Positions 1 through 11,826 of a stretch of DNA of 64,000 nucleotides are shown piece by piece (position 1 is the stretch's first letter; the number at the start of each line of letters is the position of its first letter). The notes under the pieces were generated by a model. That model made no database searches and was not told the origin of the DNA. It saw only the letters and a program-made list of their open reading frames with translations. Made by a program: the position numbers and the translations under genes. The stretch is from Anoplolepis gracilipes (lineage: Eukaryota; Arthropoda; Insecta; Hymenoptera; Formicidae). The stretch covers positions 3,084,001 to 3,148,000 of the forward strand of contig NC_132976.1 in assembly GCF_047496725.1 (NCBI RefSeq), read 5' to 3'.

Positions 1-188
1 TGATTAAATATTGTATGTTAAATTTTCACTGTTATATTGTTCAACAAATAATTTAATATCTCAATTAAAATTAATAAAAGTCCATTTTCATCATACAAAT
101 ATATTTGCGATTAAGTAACTGCAATTATTCTAATAATATATTTAAATATATTTGTTTTATTAATATTTTTTTAATGTTAATGTTTTAG

Positions 189-353
189 GCTGAAGAACTG
201 ACTAATATTATTGAAAAAGCGATAATTACTGCAAATGAAAGAAATGGAAGAGGTGGAAGAGGAAGAGGAAGAGGAAGAGGCCGAGGCCGAGGAAGAGGTA
301 GAAGAGGCAAAGGAAGAGGCCGAGGCAGAACAGTTCATTATTATATTTTTTAA
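189..353 (+). CDS. Last coding exon of an unidentified RG-rich protein (partial)
   Basis: An acceptor (TTTTAG) at 183-188 opens a 55-codon frame that ends in TAA at 351-353. The first 20 or so residues (AEELTNIIEKAIITANERNG) look helical. They are followed by about 30 residues of almost pure Arg-Gly repeats, then the tail TVHYYIF. RG-rich tails are typical of RNA-binding or nucleolar proteins and are arginine-methylation targets, but the folded part lies upstream of the window and I do not recognise the family. An Sm D1-type protein has a similar RG tail, but the residues just before it do not match. AATAAA-like sequence around 408-415 could end the transcript. The reverse-strand ORF over this exon is a shadow of the repeat. 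Confidence 0.6.
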   Translation, partial: AEELTNIIEKAIITANERNGRGGRGRGRGRGRGRGRGRRGKGRGRGRTVHYYIF

Positions 354-867
354 GCTGTTTTATAATATATATAACTATTTGATAACATATATAGCTATAT
401 TTTAATACTAATAAATATATATAATACATGTTTTTAAAACATCTTAATAATTTAAGCATATTTTTATATAAATTTTATTTAACAAAATTCAAAATATGTT
501 TTAGTTTAAAATTTTTTCAAAAAAAATTCTAAAAATATCTTTCATTTTCTATATCGCTTTCGGTATGTATCTAACAATATGGTATATTTAAATTCAACCG
601 CGAAAAAACCTAACTTTAGATGTGAATACACATCCTATTTTTATTACCTATGGAAATCTATAATTCACGTTACGTATATTATAGATTTTCAGTTCCCGCT
701 GAGAGTTTTCGAACGTTGATTATAAAATTTAGTAAAAATTTTAAGCTATCTAAAAATATATACACAAAAACATAATGCGTGTAAATAAATAAACACGCAA
801 ATTTATCTTTCACGTCGTAAATAAAACTTACAGCTGACAGTTGTCAAACACATGAGGCATGCGTTAC

Positions 868-880
868 TTTTTCCCGCGCG
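868..880 (+). promoter_or_regulatory. Possible E2F-type site upstream of EMSY
   Basis: TTTTTCCCGCGCG fits the E2F consensus TTTSSCGC and lies about 215 bases upstream of the EMSY start codon, in a locally less AT-rich stretch (about 840-1090). The rest of 354-1093 holds the preceding gene's 3' UTR, AT-rich spacer and the EMSY promoter/5' UTR. I see no gene in it. The match is a short consensus only. Confidence 0.3.
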
Positions 881-1093
881 ATCAAGCTGTCAACATCGAA
901 GCAATCAAATTCCCTAACGGAGGAGCAACAATAATAAAATGGTAATGATAATAAAATAGCACTAGGGCGAACTTCATCGTCAACTCCGGACTCGACTGTC
1001 AACGGGGGTTACGAGAAAATGCGGGAGACGCACGCCGATTCGGTCGTTCTGTCCAAGTGATCTCAGCCTGGTTGCGGAAGAAATCGCGGAATC

Positions 1094-2911
1094 ATGTGGC
1101 CGATGCGGTCGGAAATGACTCGGGACGAATGCAGGAAGTGCTTACGATGCCTCGGTAAGGTTATGAAGAAAAATCGCTTTGTCTAGCGTGCGTCTGCGAT
1201 GCCTGTCGATGTCGCTCTTCCCGAGTGTCCGAGAGATCTGATTTTTTTATCGTGGCATAAAAATTCTGTCGCAACTGGCGAGGACGCGCATTTCACACGC
1301 GTGTTTTTCTTCCTTTAAAAAAATGATGAGACGTAACAGGGGCTATAACATCTGCGTTTTATCCGTCGAGAATCGAGAAAAAAATTTAGGAAAATCTGCA
1401 TTTAATAATGCAGTGGATTTTTCGGTGTGAAAGTGCCGAATTTTTTTTCTTCCATGCATTCTTGATAAATGTGACAGCTCTCACATCACAGATTAATATG
1501 TGAGCATAATTTTCGTATATTGCTAGACAACTAAAGCTCAGACGTATTTGGACGGTCGAATTTAGTGTCAAATATGATGCCAAAAAAACGTCCAACATCT
1601 TTTGTATTTTTTTAACGTATTTAGAATCTAAATGCCACGATTCTTACTTTGCGTTAATATTAGAAAACGACCTTTGTATTGCATATAGATACAGCATGTA
1701 ATTAACCAGAACCATTTAACAGTAAATAGAAACAATGATATTCACTTCACGTTTCTAAGACTCGTATACTTGACTCATATTTCATACACACATAAAAAGA
1801 TATGGCAATGTATAAAGAAGAAAAATATATTTTTTATGTAAATATACATATTTTATGTATATATAAAAGATATTAAAATAGGTATATAAATTGTGAAATA
1901 ATAATATCTATAATCTCATCCATAATAAGAGAAAAAAAAATTTATATATATATATATACACTTATATATCTGTAAAATATATATAAAATATATATTTTAG
2001 AGATATTTTTTATTATTGTAGAGAAAGAGAGAAACAAAATGTGCAAGTTTATAATAAATGAAATATATCTCTGTTAAGCAGTACATGTAATTTTATAATA
2101 TAAAATTTAATTAAATTCAATTTCAAGCACAATATACATACATAAAACATAATTTATTCTTTTTAACAATAATTTTAGTTTTAAATAAACCTGGATGATT
2201 TTAGGAATATATTTATAAAATTATAATTATATAAGCTTTATTTTTATTTTATGTAAGTTAATAGATGATGATTTTTTTTGCTTTACAGAATTAGATGCCT
2301 ATGGAAGTATGGTTTCTGTTTTACGTGCTCAAGGTCCTTTTACCAACGAGAAACAGAAATTGTTGCAAGAACTGGCTAAAGTGTTACATATTTCTAATGA
2401 AAGACATCGTGCTGAAATACGGAGAGCTGTAAATGACGAGAAGCTTGCAACAATTGCAGAACAGTATGTACTCTATGCAATGAATTTGACACACAAGAAA
2501 ATAAAAGAAAAAATTAATTATGTGATATAAAAAGATACATATTTTTCTATTACGCGATAAAAGTAGCTTATGAGATGAGTTTTTGATATTGATAACTTTA
2601 TACAATGTCATAGAACATAGTGATTTCTAAGTTTTATATGTTTAATATAAATTTTATTATAATGCAGACTGAATGGTCCAAATACTGGTACAGATTGGAC
2701 TATTGAAGGTCGTCGAACGATTCCTCTTTTGCCAAGATTAAAAGCACGGTCTGTCTTCACAACATTGGCAAACAGCTTGTCTCTTGCCACTGCAGCTGCA
2801 AATGAGAAGAAACCTAAACAAATTATTTCTGAAAATTCAACAGGTTCATTAAATGATAATTTTATGATTATTTATTTATTATATAATTTATTTATGATAA
2901 GTTATATAACT

Positions 2912-2949
<38 letters not shown>

Positions 2950-5900
2950 TTTTGTATTTATACATACTTATATATGTGTATTTTGTACTTATATATACTT
3001 ATATGTATTATGTATATATTTGTGTTAACAGTTATTGAAACTGAATCTCAGCCTGAAGTAAAAATAGAAAAAGACTTACCTGATATAAAATCATGCAGTT
3101 TGGAAAACGACAGCAGCAAAATTTTACAAGAAGTATGTGAAAATGTTATAAATTTACTAACTACTATCTTTTTTGTTCACATACATGTGTATATTATATT
3201 TTTTATTACTATTATATTAATAATTTATAATTTGCACATTTTTAGAATTCAAATCTGGCTGAAGAAGAAAAAATAGATAATAAAGATGATATACTAGATA
3301 AAATTATTGAAAAACCCAAAGTATCAAAACACGCTGAAAAACGCAAGCTATCTTTGTTGTCAATAGAGCCGCCAAATAAGGTTCAAGTGATAGCTGAGCC
3401 ATTAAATAATTTTTGTATATCTGAAGATAAGCAAGCACCAGAAACTCCTAATAAGCAATTAATACAAGCAATCACACATACTCAAAATACTGAAGTAATC
3501 TCATTTAATCCAAGTGATGAGTTTTCAGGTTGGTATTTAGTTTTATTATTTGGTAGTTTTATTTTTTTAAACAACAAATTTAAATAGAATTTAATTAAAA
3601 TTAATTTAAAATTAACTCTCATAAAGAATTAATTTACATTAACTAAAATTCTTGGGAATAAAATAATCAATATTATTACCCAATTTTAAATAATGATAAA
3701 TTTTAAAAAATGCAATAAAAATTTTTTCAATTTTAAGACTTTAGATTTTTAAAATTTTAAGTCAGCTGTTAGTCTCTGTTTCTATTTTTTTTACACTGCC
3801 ATTTTTATACTTCCATTTATTATGTAACCATGATTATAACTATGTCAAAGTGAGAAAGTGAATAAAGGACAATAAAATTTTTATTTTATGTGTGTGACAT
3901 TAGAATCAAAATAAAAATTGAGAGAAAATCTTAAAATAATGGAAATACTTAATCTTACATAAAAGGAAATTGACTATACAAATTTTCTAAATTTGGAAAC
4001 TTCTGTAATATAAAAATTTTCAATATTTTAATATATTTTTTACACAATTTTGTTGCATTTTGTTTCATTATTTCTTGTGTACAAATCCAGGTATTAAAGA
4101 TAGCACAACAGTGTTAGAATCAGGATCTCCGAGTGCGCGGACTGCAATTTCATCAAATAAGCAACTAGTTACTTCAGAAATCTCCATATGCACAAATTCA
4201 GATCGAACAAGCAATCTCAAAAAGATATTAACCAATACTGTGCAAAATAAAGTTAGTACAAACATAGTGCCAGCGGTCTCGAGCGGTATTACATTGAGCA
4301 CGTCGTTAAATAAAGTGCATCCGGAAATTAAAAACTTACAACAAGAGGATAACACAAGTATGCTTCTACAGCACAGATATTTAGACATAATTTATAACAA
4401 TTTGATTTTATAATAATTTAGCGACATACAATCGACGTTTATGCACAATTTCAAACAATGAAGAGTTTCTTGTATTCTTGCAGATAATACACAGAAAACC
4501 TCTGAGAACACTAGTTCGAATTCATACAAAAAGCAACTAGCATCAATCATACATGAGGCCCTAGTGTCAAGTAAGTATTATAGACATTTGTTTGTATTAT
4601 TGATAGGAGAGAATATATATATACATGGTATAAATATATAATAAATATATAAAAATAAATATTTAGGCTCTCAAGTACAAATTACACCTATAGTGTATCC
4701 TAGTACCACAGTAGTAGCAGTATCAGGTGGCCCTGGACCACCTCAGGTTAAGCAAGCTTCCACAACGTTAACATGTAAAAAACTGCCGGAATTGGAACAG
4801 ATAATTAATCATCAATCCACTGCCAAAACGGTAATTAACTCTATTTAATATTTGTATTAAAATCTTAAATAATTATTAAAGTTATATCACAAAAATAATT
4901 ACGAAAAATATTTGATTAATGATAATATAACTTATTGAATCTTTCTCAGGGTGTTACGATAAATTCTAAGAAACTTGTAAATATGCCTCATTATCCAAAC
5001 GCTAAATTAAATGCCAAGACTAATGTGATCCTCATTCAGAAGGGTCACGCACAAGGCGTAACTTTATCACACGCAGGCAAGGTATTCTAACATTACGATC
5101 TTATATCGAATCTATGAATGAAGAGAAAAAATTAAATTTATATAGAGATATCAATTGCTTATTTTAGGAAGTAATAGGAAAGGTAATAATGGGTGGGAAA
5201 AATCTATGCGTTGCAAGCCAACATAACAATGCGAATTCGATTAGTGTTCAATCCCATCATATCTCTCTGAATAATGGAGATCAAACGAAGACTATGCTGC
5301 CGACTGTAAATTCGCCACAGAATGCAGAATCGGCCTGTAAACTTGAAAATATAAACGTGAGTTACTTTCTTTCGTCACTCGATTTGTTTTCCTAAAAATT
5401 TGCTTAAAATTATATTTTGCAATCATGAACAGGTAATGGATGTATCCGCAAATTTACGGCACGACTCTAACAAGAACAAGCTTTTTTCGCAGTTCTTCGA
5501 AAGAGCTGCAAAGTTGCATGTGCAACATAAGACTGTGATACAAAGCATGAACGCTGGACAGTTAAAAGAATGCAGCAGCGTTACTAGTAGGACTGATCGA
5601 GATTCTCTGAAAATAGATTCCGCGATTACATCCGTCACGGAGGAACAGCAGCATAGGTCGGTTCAGAATAATATCGAATATAGATGTAATAGCTAATACT
5701 GAATCTTGAGAATGTTTTGATGAAATGTGACGCGCATATTTTTTTTGTAGAAAAAATAAAGATGCAAGTATGAACTATCAGGTAACAAAGCCATTAGATT
5801 CCTCGAAATCGCAGGAAAATAAAGAAATACTTATTAAACCGAAGCAAATTGTTAATACACAAGGTATATAACACGAGAAATATACAAAATTTATAAATGT

Positions 5901-6565
5901 TTCACATAATTTTAAACTTTATTTTTTAATAAAAGAAGAGGATATGTAATTAAAATTGATATTGTGAAATCAATTAAATCAATTAGATCAATTAAAAGCT
6001 AACATGAGCAATGAAATAATGTTAGAGAATTATAACTCTATTCTCGTTAATTAATATTATTGTTTATTATAGTTTAAAAACCCTGAGATTGTTTAGCACT
6101 TGTGTGTCTCTTCAGTCACATAATAATATACAAGTAATTTATATTATATGGCTGAATAATAATAAACACATTAACAAGAATAAGAGTCATTGAGTCATAA
6201 TTTTTTAACATTATTTTATTGTTCGTTAGCCTTTGATTGATCCATTAATTATTTTTTAATATAACAAACTTTTCAAATTACATTACCTCTTATTCACCTA
6301 AATTTCTCCAATTTAAAAACTATTTGACTTTATTATATATGTTAAACAATAATATTACACATTATTCTGTACAGATGATGCTAGTAACGATATTCGGATA
6401 GAAAGTTCTAACAAAGATGTGGAAATGATTGACAAGATGACAGACCTCACAAATCCGCAACAGTTACAGTATATAGTACAGGAAGATAATTACAAGAATT
6501 GCATCTTAGAAAATTCTAGATCAATAGCGACCATAAATCAATTGGACGAGCACGATGATTCGTAA
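1094..6565 (+). CDS. EMSY: EMSY orthologue, ENT-domain chromatin repressor
   Basis: Thirteen coding exons joined by GT/AG and phase: 1094-1154, 2289-2463, 2668-2843, 3032-3132, 3246-3528, 4091-4357, 4484-4570, 4667-4830, 4950-5081, 5168-5356, 5433-5656 (or 5685), 5751 (or 5762)-5863 and 6375-6565. They give 720 or 726 residues. The N-terminus is an EMSY N-terminal (ENT) domain: residues 10-100 include SRxEC-like TRDECRKCLR, VLRAQGPFTNEK, ERHRAEIRRAVNDEKL and DWTIEGRRTIPLLPRLK. The middle keeps the family's TNVILIQKG and GKVIMGGKNLC blocks. Human EMSY binds BRCA2 and sits in a KDM5A/SIN3-type repressor complex. The insect protein is shorter than the human one. Intron 1 is 1.1 kb and the rest are mostly short. 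The 3' UTR probably runs to AATAAA at 8287-8292, about 170 bases from the end of convergent SmB. The join after exon 11 is uncertain. Confidence 0.9.
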
Positions 6566-7104
6566 CGATTAAAGGAGTTTCAACGTTACGGGTGTCGTAA
6601 TCGTTGCGCGACAGTAAGGCTGATACTTTTTTTTGTATTGAAAGCGAACTGATATGTGTATCTAACATGTTTTACATACACACACATATGTACATATGTG
6701 TGTATGTGTTCATGCCTATTTTAACGAGATTTTTACATGTATATGCCTACGTTTGTTGGAAGATTTTAATGGAATCAAAAAGTGACCGACCTCAGTTATT
6801 TCATAATACTAAGGCCATTTGATCATAAAAATAAGATCCCAACACTCAGTGACTTCCAACACTATTCAAGCATACTAATTTAATATTAGTATTGTATATA
6901 AGTGCCAAATCATGATCTGCGATTAATTTATACTTTTGTAAACAGCCATGACACACGTGTTGTATATTCATTCATTTTCTCATAATTTCGCTAACAATGT
7001 AAATCGCTCTTTTAACTTTTACTTTCATCATTACGACTCTGTTTCCTGTTAAAAGAGTTGTGAGTTGGAATCCCCGGTGCATTTAGTGCTAATATACTGT
7101 TGTA

Positions 7105-7106
<2 letters not shown>

Positions 7107-7138
<32 letters not shown>
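7107..7138 (+). repeat. Poly(T) tract of 32 bases in EMSY 3' UTR region
   Basis: An uninterrupted run of 32 T lies 540 bases past the EMSY stop codon. It may be the reverse-orientation tail of an old retrotransposed fragment or a slippage product. No recognisable retroelement body flanks it. The rest of 6566-8290 is AT-rich non-coding sequence with no other gene seen. Confidence 0.8.
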
Positions 7139-7141
<3 letters not shown>

Positions 7142-8600
7142 TTGAATGTGTTCGTAAATCTATAAGGCAGCTATGTAATTTAATATTAAACTCTCTGATT
7201 AAAGATTCATATTTTCACCATATATGCAGAAAACGCAGCTCTATCCAGTTCTAAAAGTTATTGAGGTAAAAGAATCAACGATATAAATTTTACAATACTG
7301 TATAGCAAATGGAAAAGTAAACGGATGTGTCAAATTGCATGCGCACATTCGAAAATTTTGTACTTTTGTCCATAGATATGTAAGAACTAAACGTTTCTGT
7401 AAATGTGATATAGCGTTAAGTATGCTAGAAATTTAGTTCTGTGAATCTGTCACTTGCTCATGCTACCGTTGCAGCGGCGTTGTAAATAGTTTGTAAATAC
7501 ATTGAAATACTCTCGGACTACTCGAAGAGACAACGTTTATTATTTAAGTATAAAAATAATCTTTCAACTCGCCGCTATTAATAAAGTGTGAATATTAAAA
7601 TTATATTAGATAACTTTAGTTATTTTTATCAATAGAGAGAAAAACAACCATTCTCTGCTATATTTTAATAAAACTTGCTCAAGGCAAGTTGATAGTTTGT
7701 TTTTCACTAAAAGTGCAATTTAACAGGAAAATTACATTGTTTATAAGCAAAGTGACACTGCCTTTGAATTCGTAAAATCGCAATACTTTATTCGAATTTT
7801 TTTATTATAATTATATCTTGTGTAAGATTTTTCGAAAATTACAAAGATATAGATTGCCTAAATCGTACGAATTTTACAAGCAGTTAATCTGTGCAATTAT
7901 AATCTTCACCAATAAATGAATTAGATTTTCTTGGTCATGTGTTTTGCAGGTACCGAGTGTCTAAGATTTCTTGTATCTATTTTATAACAAATAATTTTAG
8001 TATAATACTTTCAGTTTAAAGTGAATCTTATTTTAACTTTAATTTAAGGCTTCCTTTTAATGAAATGTCATGTATAATGATACATATTTAACATTAAAAA
8101 TTAAATTAATTTAAAATATGAAAAGATACACGCGTGCGTGATAATCCTGTTAGTTTAAAGTAGGTAATGCGTAAAATTTATAGATAAAAGATACAGTGAA
8201 TCTGAGACATTCTGTATATAATATCACCAATGGAAACTGTGTATAAGCACAAACGATATTTATAGCTTATAGCTAATTGTAAAAGAAATAAAGATATTCA
8301 ATTATGAGTAAATTGGTCTTGAATTCTTTAAATATTTAATAATTAATATCTTTCTTTTATCTGTATATTTATAATATTGTCAAAGAAAATTATCCCAAGA
8401 CGAATATATTATATGTAATACAAAAACTTACTTCAGGGACATAGAAAATCTATCAAATAAATCTTTTTATTGCAAGTTTTAAAACTGATACACATTTACA
8501 TCGTTGAAGAAAGTTATGCAAAGACTAGGGTATGATATATCAATATTATGAAAAATGTTCTTATTGTCCCTAATTGTATCATAAGATATCTTAATAGTTA

Positions 8601-10041
8601 TTAATATGGGCGAGGAGGAGGACCACCACGCATCAATCCAGGAGGTGGACCTCTCATTCCAGGTGGTCCCATTGGTGGGCCACCACGTCCTATGGGTGGC
8701 ATCCCAGGTGGCATACCTGTCAAATAGAGGCATATATTTTATAATATACAATTTTTGTAATTATATAGTTAATTTTATAAATATTCTTCTGCAGTTAATA
8801 CATATAAAACACACAAGTATTATTAATATAAGACACAATATTAGTCTCAAAAAAATATATTTGTGTGTCAAGGAATTCTTTTATATTCTTATTCAAAGGA
8901 CAAAAGGAGTAGAAAGAAAAAAAAAAAACGTTTCTCTTTGGATGTCCGATAAAAGAAAGCAATCTTACCCATCATTCCAGCTGGTGGACCCATCATACCA
9001 GGTGGCGGTCCACCGACTGGCATACGTGGAGGACCACCAGGATGTATTTGAGGCGGTGCCGAGACTTGACCTCGGCTACCGGGCGTCATGATTTGTTGGG
9101 ATGGTCCTCCGACACCCCTGACAGGACCCTGAAGTCCAGCCGGTACTCCTGCGACGTTCGCCGGCATACCTCTGCCTGCGGCGCGAGCCATACCTGGCCC
9201 TGGTGCTGCTCCTGGAATCGGTACCCTAGGTAATCCCTCTTCGGGAGGCGGCGGACCTTCCACAGTCAGTGACACTATATTCTCGCCGCGAAGAAGTACA
9301 AATCCCAATACACGCTTCTCCTCCCTTTCAGGCTGCTTGGTATTCTTTGGCTTGATCTTACGAAATTCTTCGCAGTCACCGAGTATCAGGTTCATATGTT
9401 TGTCGAAAGCTTTAAAAGTACCAATAAATGTTCTAGAGTCCTGTAAGATGATCCTGACTCTATAATTGATGTGCTGTAACATCTTATTGTTCTTGCCGAT
9501 CGTCTGAAAAATCATAAAAAAATTGTATAAAAAAAGATAATATATATTTTATATTTTAATAATTTTATACATATAAAGAGAAAAAGAGAATTAGAAAAAA
9601 ACTGTTTAATTTTTAATTAATAAATTATTTATTTATAATAATAGCTTTCATAGGCTTAAGTAGATATATGAAAATATTTTGTATTACTTAAATCTCAAGT
9701 TGTGAACAAGTTTTAACTGTAAAGAATGTTTTGCCTTAAAAGCATTTGATTTTTTCATGTCTGTGTCTAACCAAAAAAATTTGTTTTTCATTATTCCACT
9801 TTAATTTCTACACAGTTTTTTCTGGACTAATAAACTCTGAATTTTTATTGTATTTTATAAAACGTCGTCTTTTTCTTTAATTAATTTAACTATTATGTTT
9901 ATTTTATCTAATATATCTTAATTCACACATTTGTTACAGACTTTTGTTCAAAGTATAAAAAAGTATAAAAGCAAGTTAAATCGAAAAAAAACTATCGAAT
10001 TAAAATTATCTCATTAATAAACATTTTTCATCGCTTACCAT
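8601..10041 (-). CDS. SmB: Small nuclear ribonucleoprotein-associated protein B (SmB)
   Basis: Three coding exons: ATG alone at 10041-10039, then 9503-8969 and 8716-8601. They encode 217 residues starting MTIGKNNKMLQHINYRVR. The Sm fold covers residues 1-85, with Sm1 (GTFKAFDKHMNLILGD) and Sm2 (VLGFVLLRGENIVSLTVEGPPP). A Pro/Gly/Met-rich tail follows, with PPPGM and PPRGM-like repeats that bind WW and GYF domains. SmB is one of the seven Sm ring proteins of U1, U2, U4 and U5 snRNPs. The first intron directly after the ATG is 534 bases long. On the minus strand AATAAA lies at 8466-8471, so the transcript ends close to the EMSY 3' end. The annotated start is the canonical family start. The upstream stretch to about 11,080 has CCAAT boxes in reverse (ATTGG near 10211) and no gene. 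Confidence 0.96.
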
Positions 10042-11080
10042 CTTGATTATTATTTCCAAAATGTGCTTTAACAAAAAATTCCTGAAAACAATTCTTCTCA
10101 GGCCGAAATCATACACGGATTTTTACCGCATAACCTCTTTCTCTTCTCATAAATATGAAGAGACTGTTCTTAAGGTGATATTACATTTGACGAATTTATT
10201 GAACGCGCCGATTGGCTATCGGATAAAGTCCCTAGGGTCCCGAAACATTTCTTGCAACAGCAGGAACCAATCAATACACTGCAAGACTTGTCGACAAATG
10301 AAATACATATTATCCTTAAACCTTTATCAAAGTACCAATAAATGTAATAGCGTCGTTTCTTTGGCGGGAGGAAAAGGTTTAGACATATTTTTGAGAATAT
10401 ATGTAAACAATTTTAACGATTTAATAAATTCAATTTTATTCAAACAATATTTAGGATCAGCGTTATTTTTAAAATTAGATAATATTAATTTTTGATTATC
10501 AAAGATATAATCAAAGATCAATATCATTTAATGTTGATGTTTCTACTAAAAAAGTAGAATTTTTAATTTTATAACGTAATTATTTTAATATTACCTTATA
10601 AATACAATATATAGTTGCCAGACACACACAAGAGAAAGAATGACAGAATTGACAGATGAAGGCTAGATCTTTTTTAAAAGAACGTCTGCGTAACTAGGGT
10701 AAAAATAGAATAAATTATAATGTAATATTAAAAGAAGGACACACACACAGCATCCTTTTATATATAATTATAATAATTATATACAATATAAATAATATAT
10801 AATTATATAATATATATATAAATATATATATATATAATATTATATATATAAATATTATATATAACAATAATATATTGTATATAAAATGCGTATATATATT
10901 TTTGTGTGTCCAACTGACATCTGTATATATTTAATTCGAATAATAATACATAATTCATAGTGTTACATCAGTATTATTTTAATTTTAAGCAAGACTAAAT
11001 ACACGTGTCTGTCTTTATTTATTTAGAAAGAAAGATAAAGGCAGACATATATTTAAGTCTCGCTATATATGTATAGACAC
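10042..11080. other. SmB upstream region and AT-rich spacer, no gene seen
   Basis: The first 300 bases upstream of SmB are less AT-rich and contain ATTGG/CCAAT motifs, in keeping with a promoter. From about 10,760 to 10,900 there is low-complexity TA-repeat sequence. A 150-codon plus-strand frame at 10043 shows no similarity I recognise and overlaps the promoter. Confidence 0.6.
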
Positions 11081-11084
11081 ATAT

Positions 11085-11425
11085 ACAGGGTGTAATTGGT
11101 GAAAAACCTGCTAATGGCAGATCCTTGAGATCATTTGAAGTCGATTTTTCCTCAGCGAAAATACCGAGGAACGTCATCATCATTTTTTTCAAGTTTCCAA
11201 TTTTTATCATTATATCTTTGTAATTAAGTTTTAAATTAAAATTCTATTAGAGTAAACTCTATCTGAAATTAACTGAAGAATGTAGTTTTGGTAAGTTTTT
11301 AACTTAATTTCTTATAACTCAGAAATTATTGATGCCTTAACATTTTCGCTGAGGAAAAATAGTCTTGAAATGAGTTCGAGAATCTGCCATTAGCAGATTT
11401 TTCAGATTCTAATTACAGGACACCT
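11085..11425. mobile_element. MITE-like inverted-repeat element (about 340 bases)
   Basis: The left end reads ACAGGGTGTAATTGGTGAAA followed by a block with CTGCTAATGGCAGA and TTTTTCCTCAGCGAAAAT. The right end is its imperfect reverse complement: ATTTTCGCTGAGGAAAAA, then TCTGCCATTAGCAGA, and finally AATTACAGGACACCTTGTAT. The termini therefore match as ACARGGTGT and the arms are about 80 bases, with a non-coding centre. There is no transposase frame. This is what is expected of a non-autonomous DNA transposon. Confidence 0.75.
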
Positions 11426-11826
11426 TGTATATAAGCTAAACTATATAATCGACTAATCGGTGGATTACGTCATCGCCATTATTGGCGCGGAATTTGACTG
11501 ACCGTTCATTCGGCGCCATCCGAACGCTTCCGACTTTGTACGAGAACGCACGAATTGTAGAACCCGGTGGAATCGTGTCGTCGTGTCGTGGAATGTCAAT
11601 CGTGGTGAACGAAGTGGAACAAGTTCGCAGGTACGAACTGTACGAATCTTTGAACCGCCTGTTTTTTCTCACATTATCAACCGGACGATTTATCGTCCTG
11701 TCATTTACATTCGACGATCTGCCAGTGCCTGTGCAAAACATTAATTATCGATCCCAACGGCGAAATTGATCCTGCCACACCCCACAGAGGCCATTTTGTA
11801 TACGTACGAGTAGGATTACTTCGGAC

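Noticed and set aside
6604..6822. 72-codon frame after the EMSY stop
   Set aside because: It lies in the EMSY 3' UTR, crosses a CA/TA-like repeat and shows no similarity.
10043..10495. 150-codon plus-strand frame next to the SmB start
   Set aside because: It overlaps the SmB promoter/5' region, has no recognisable domain, and its composition matches non-coding DNA.
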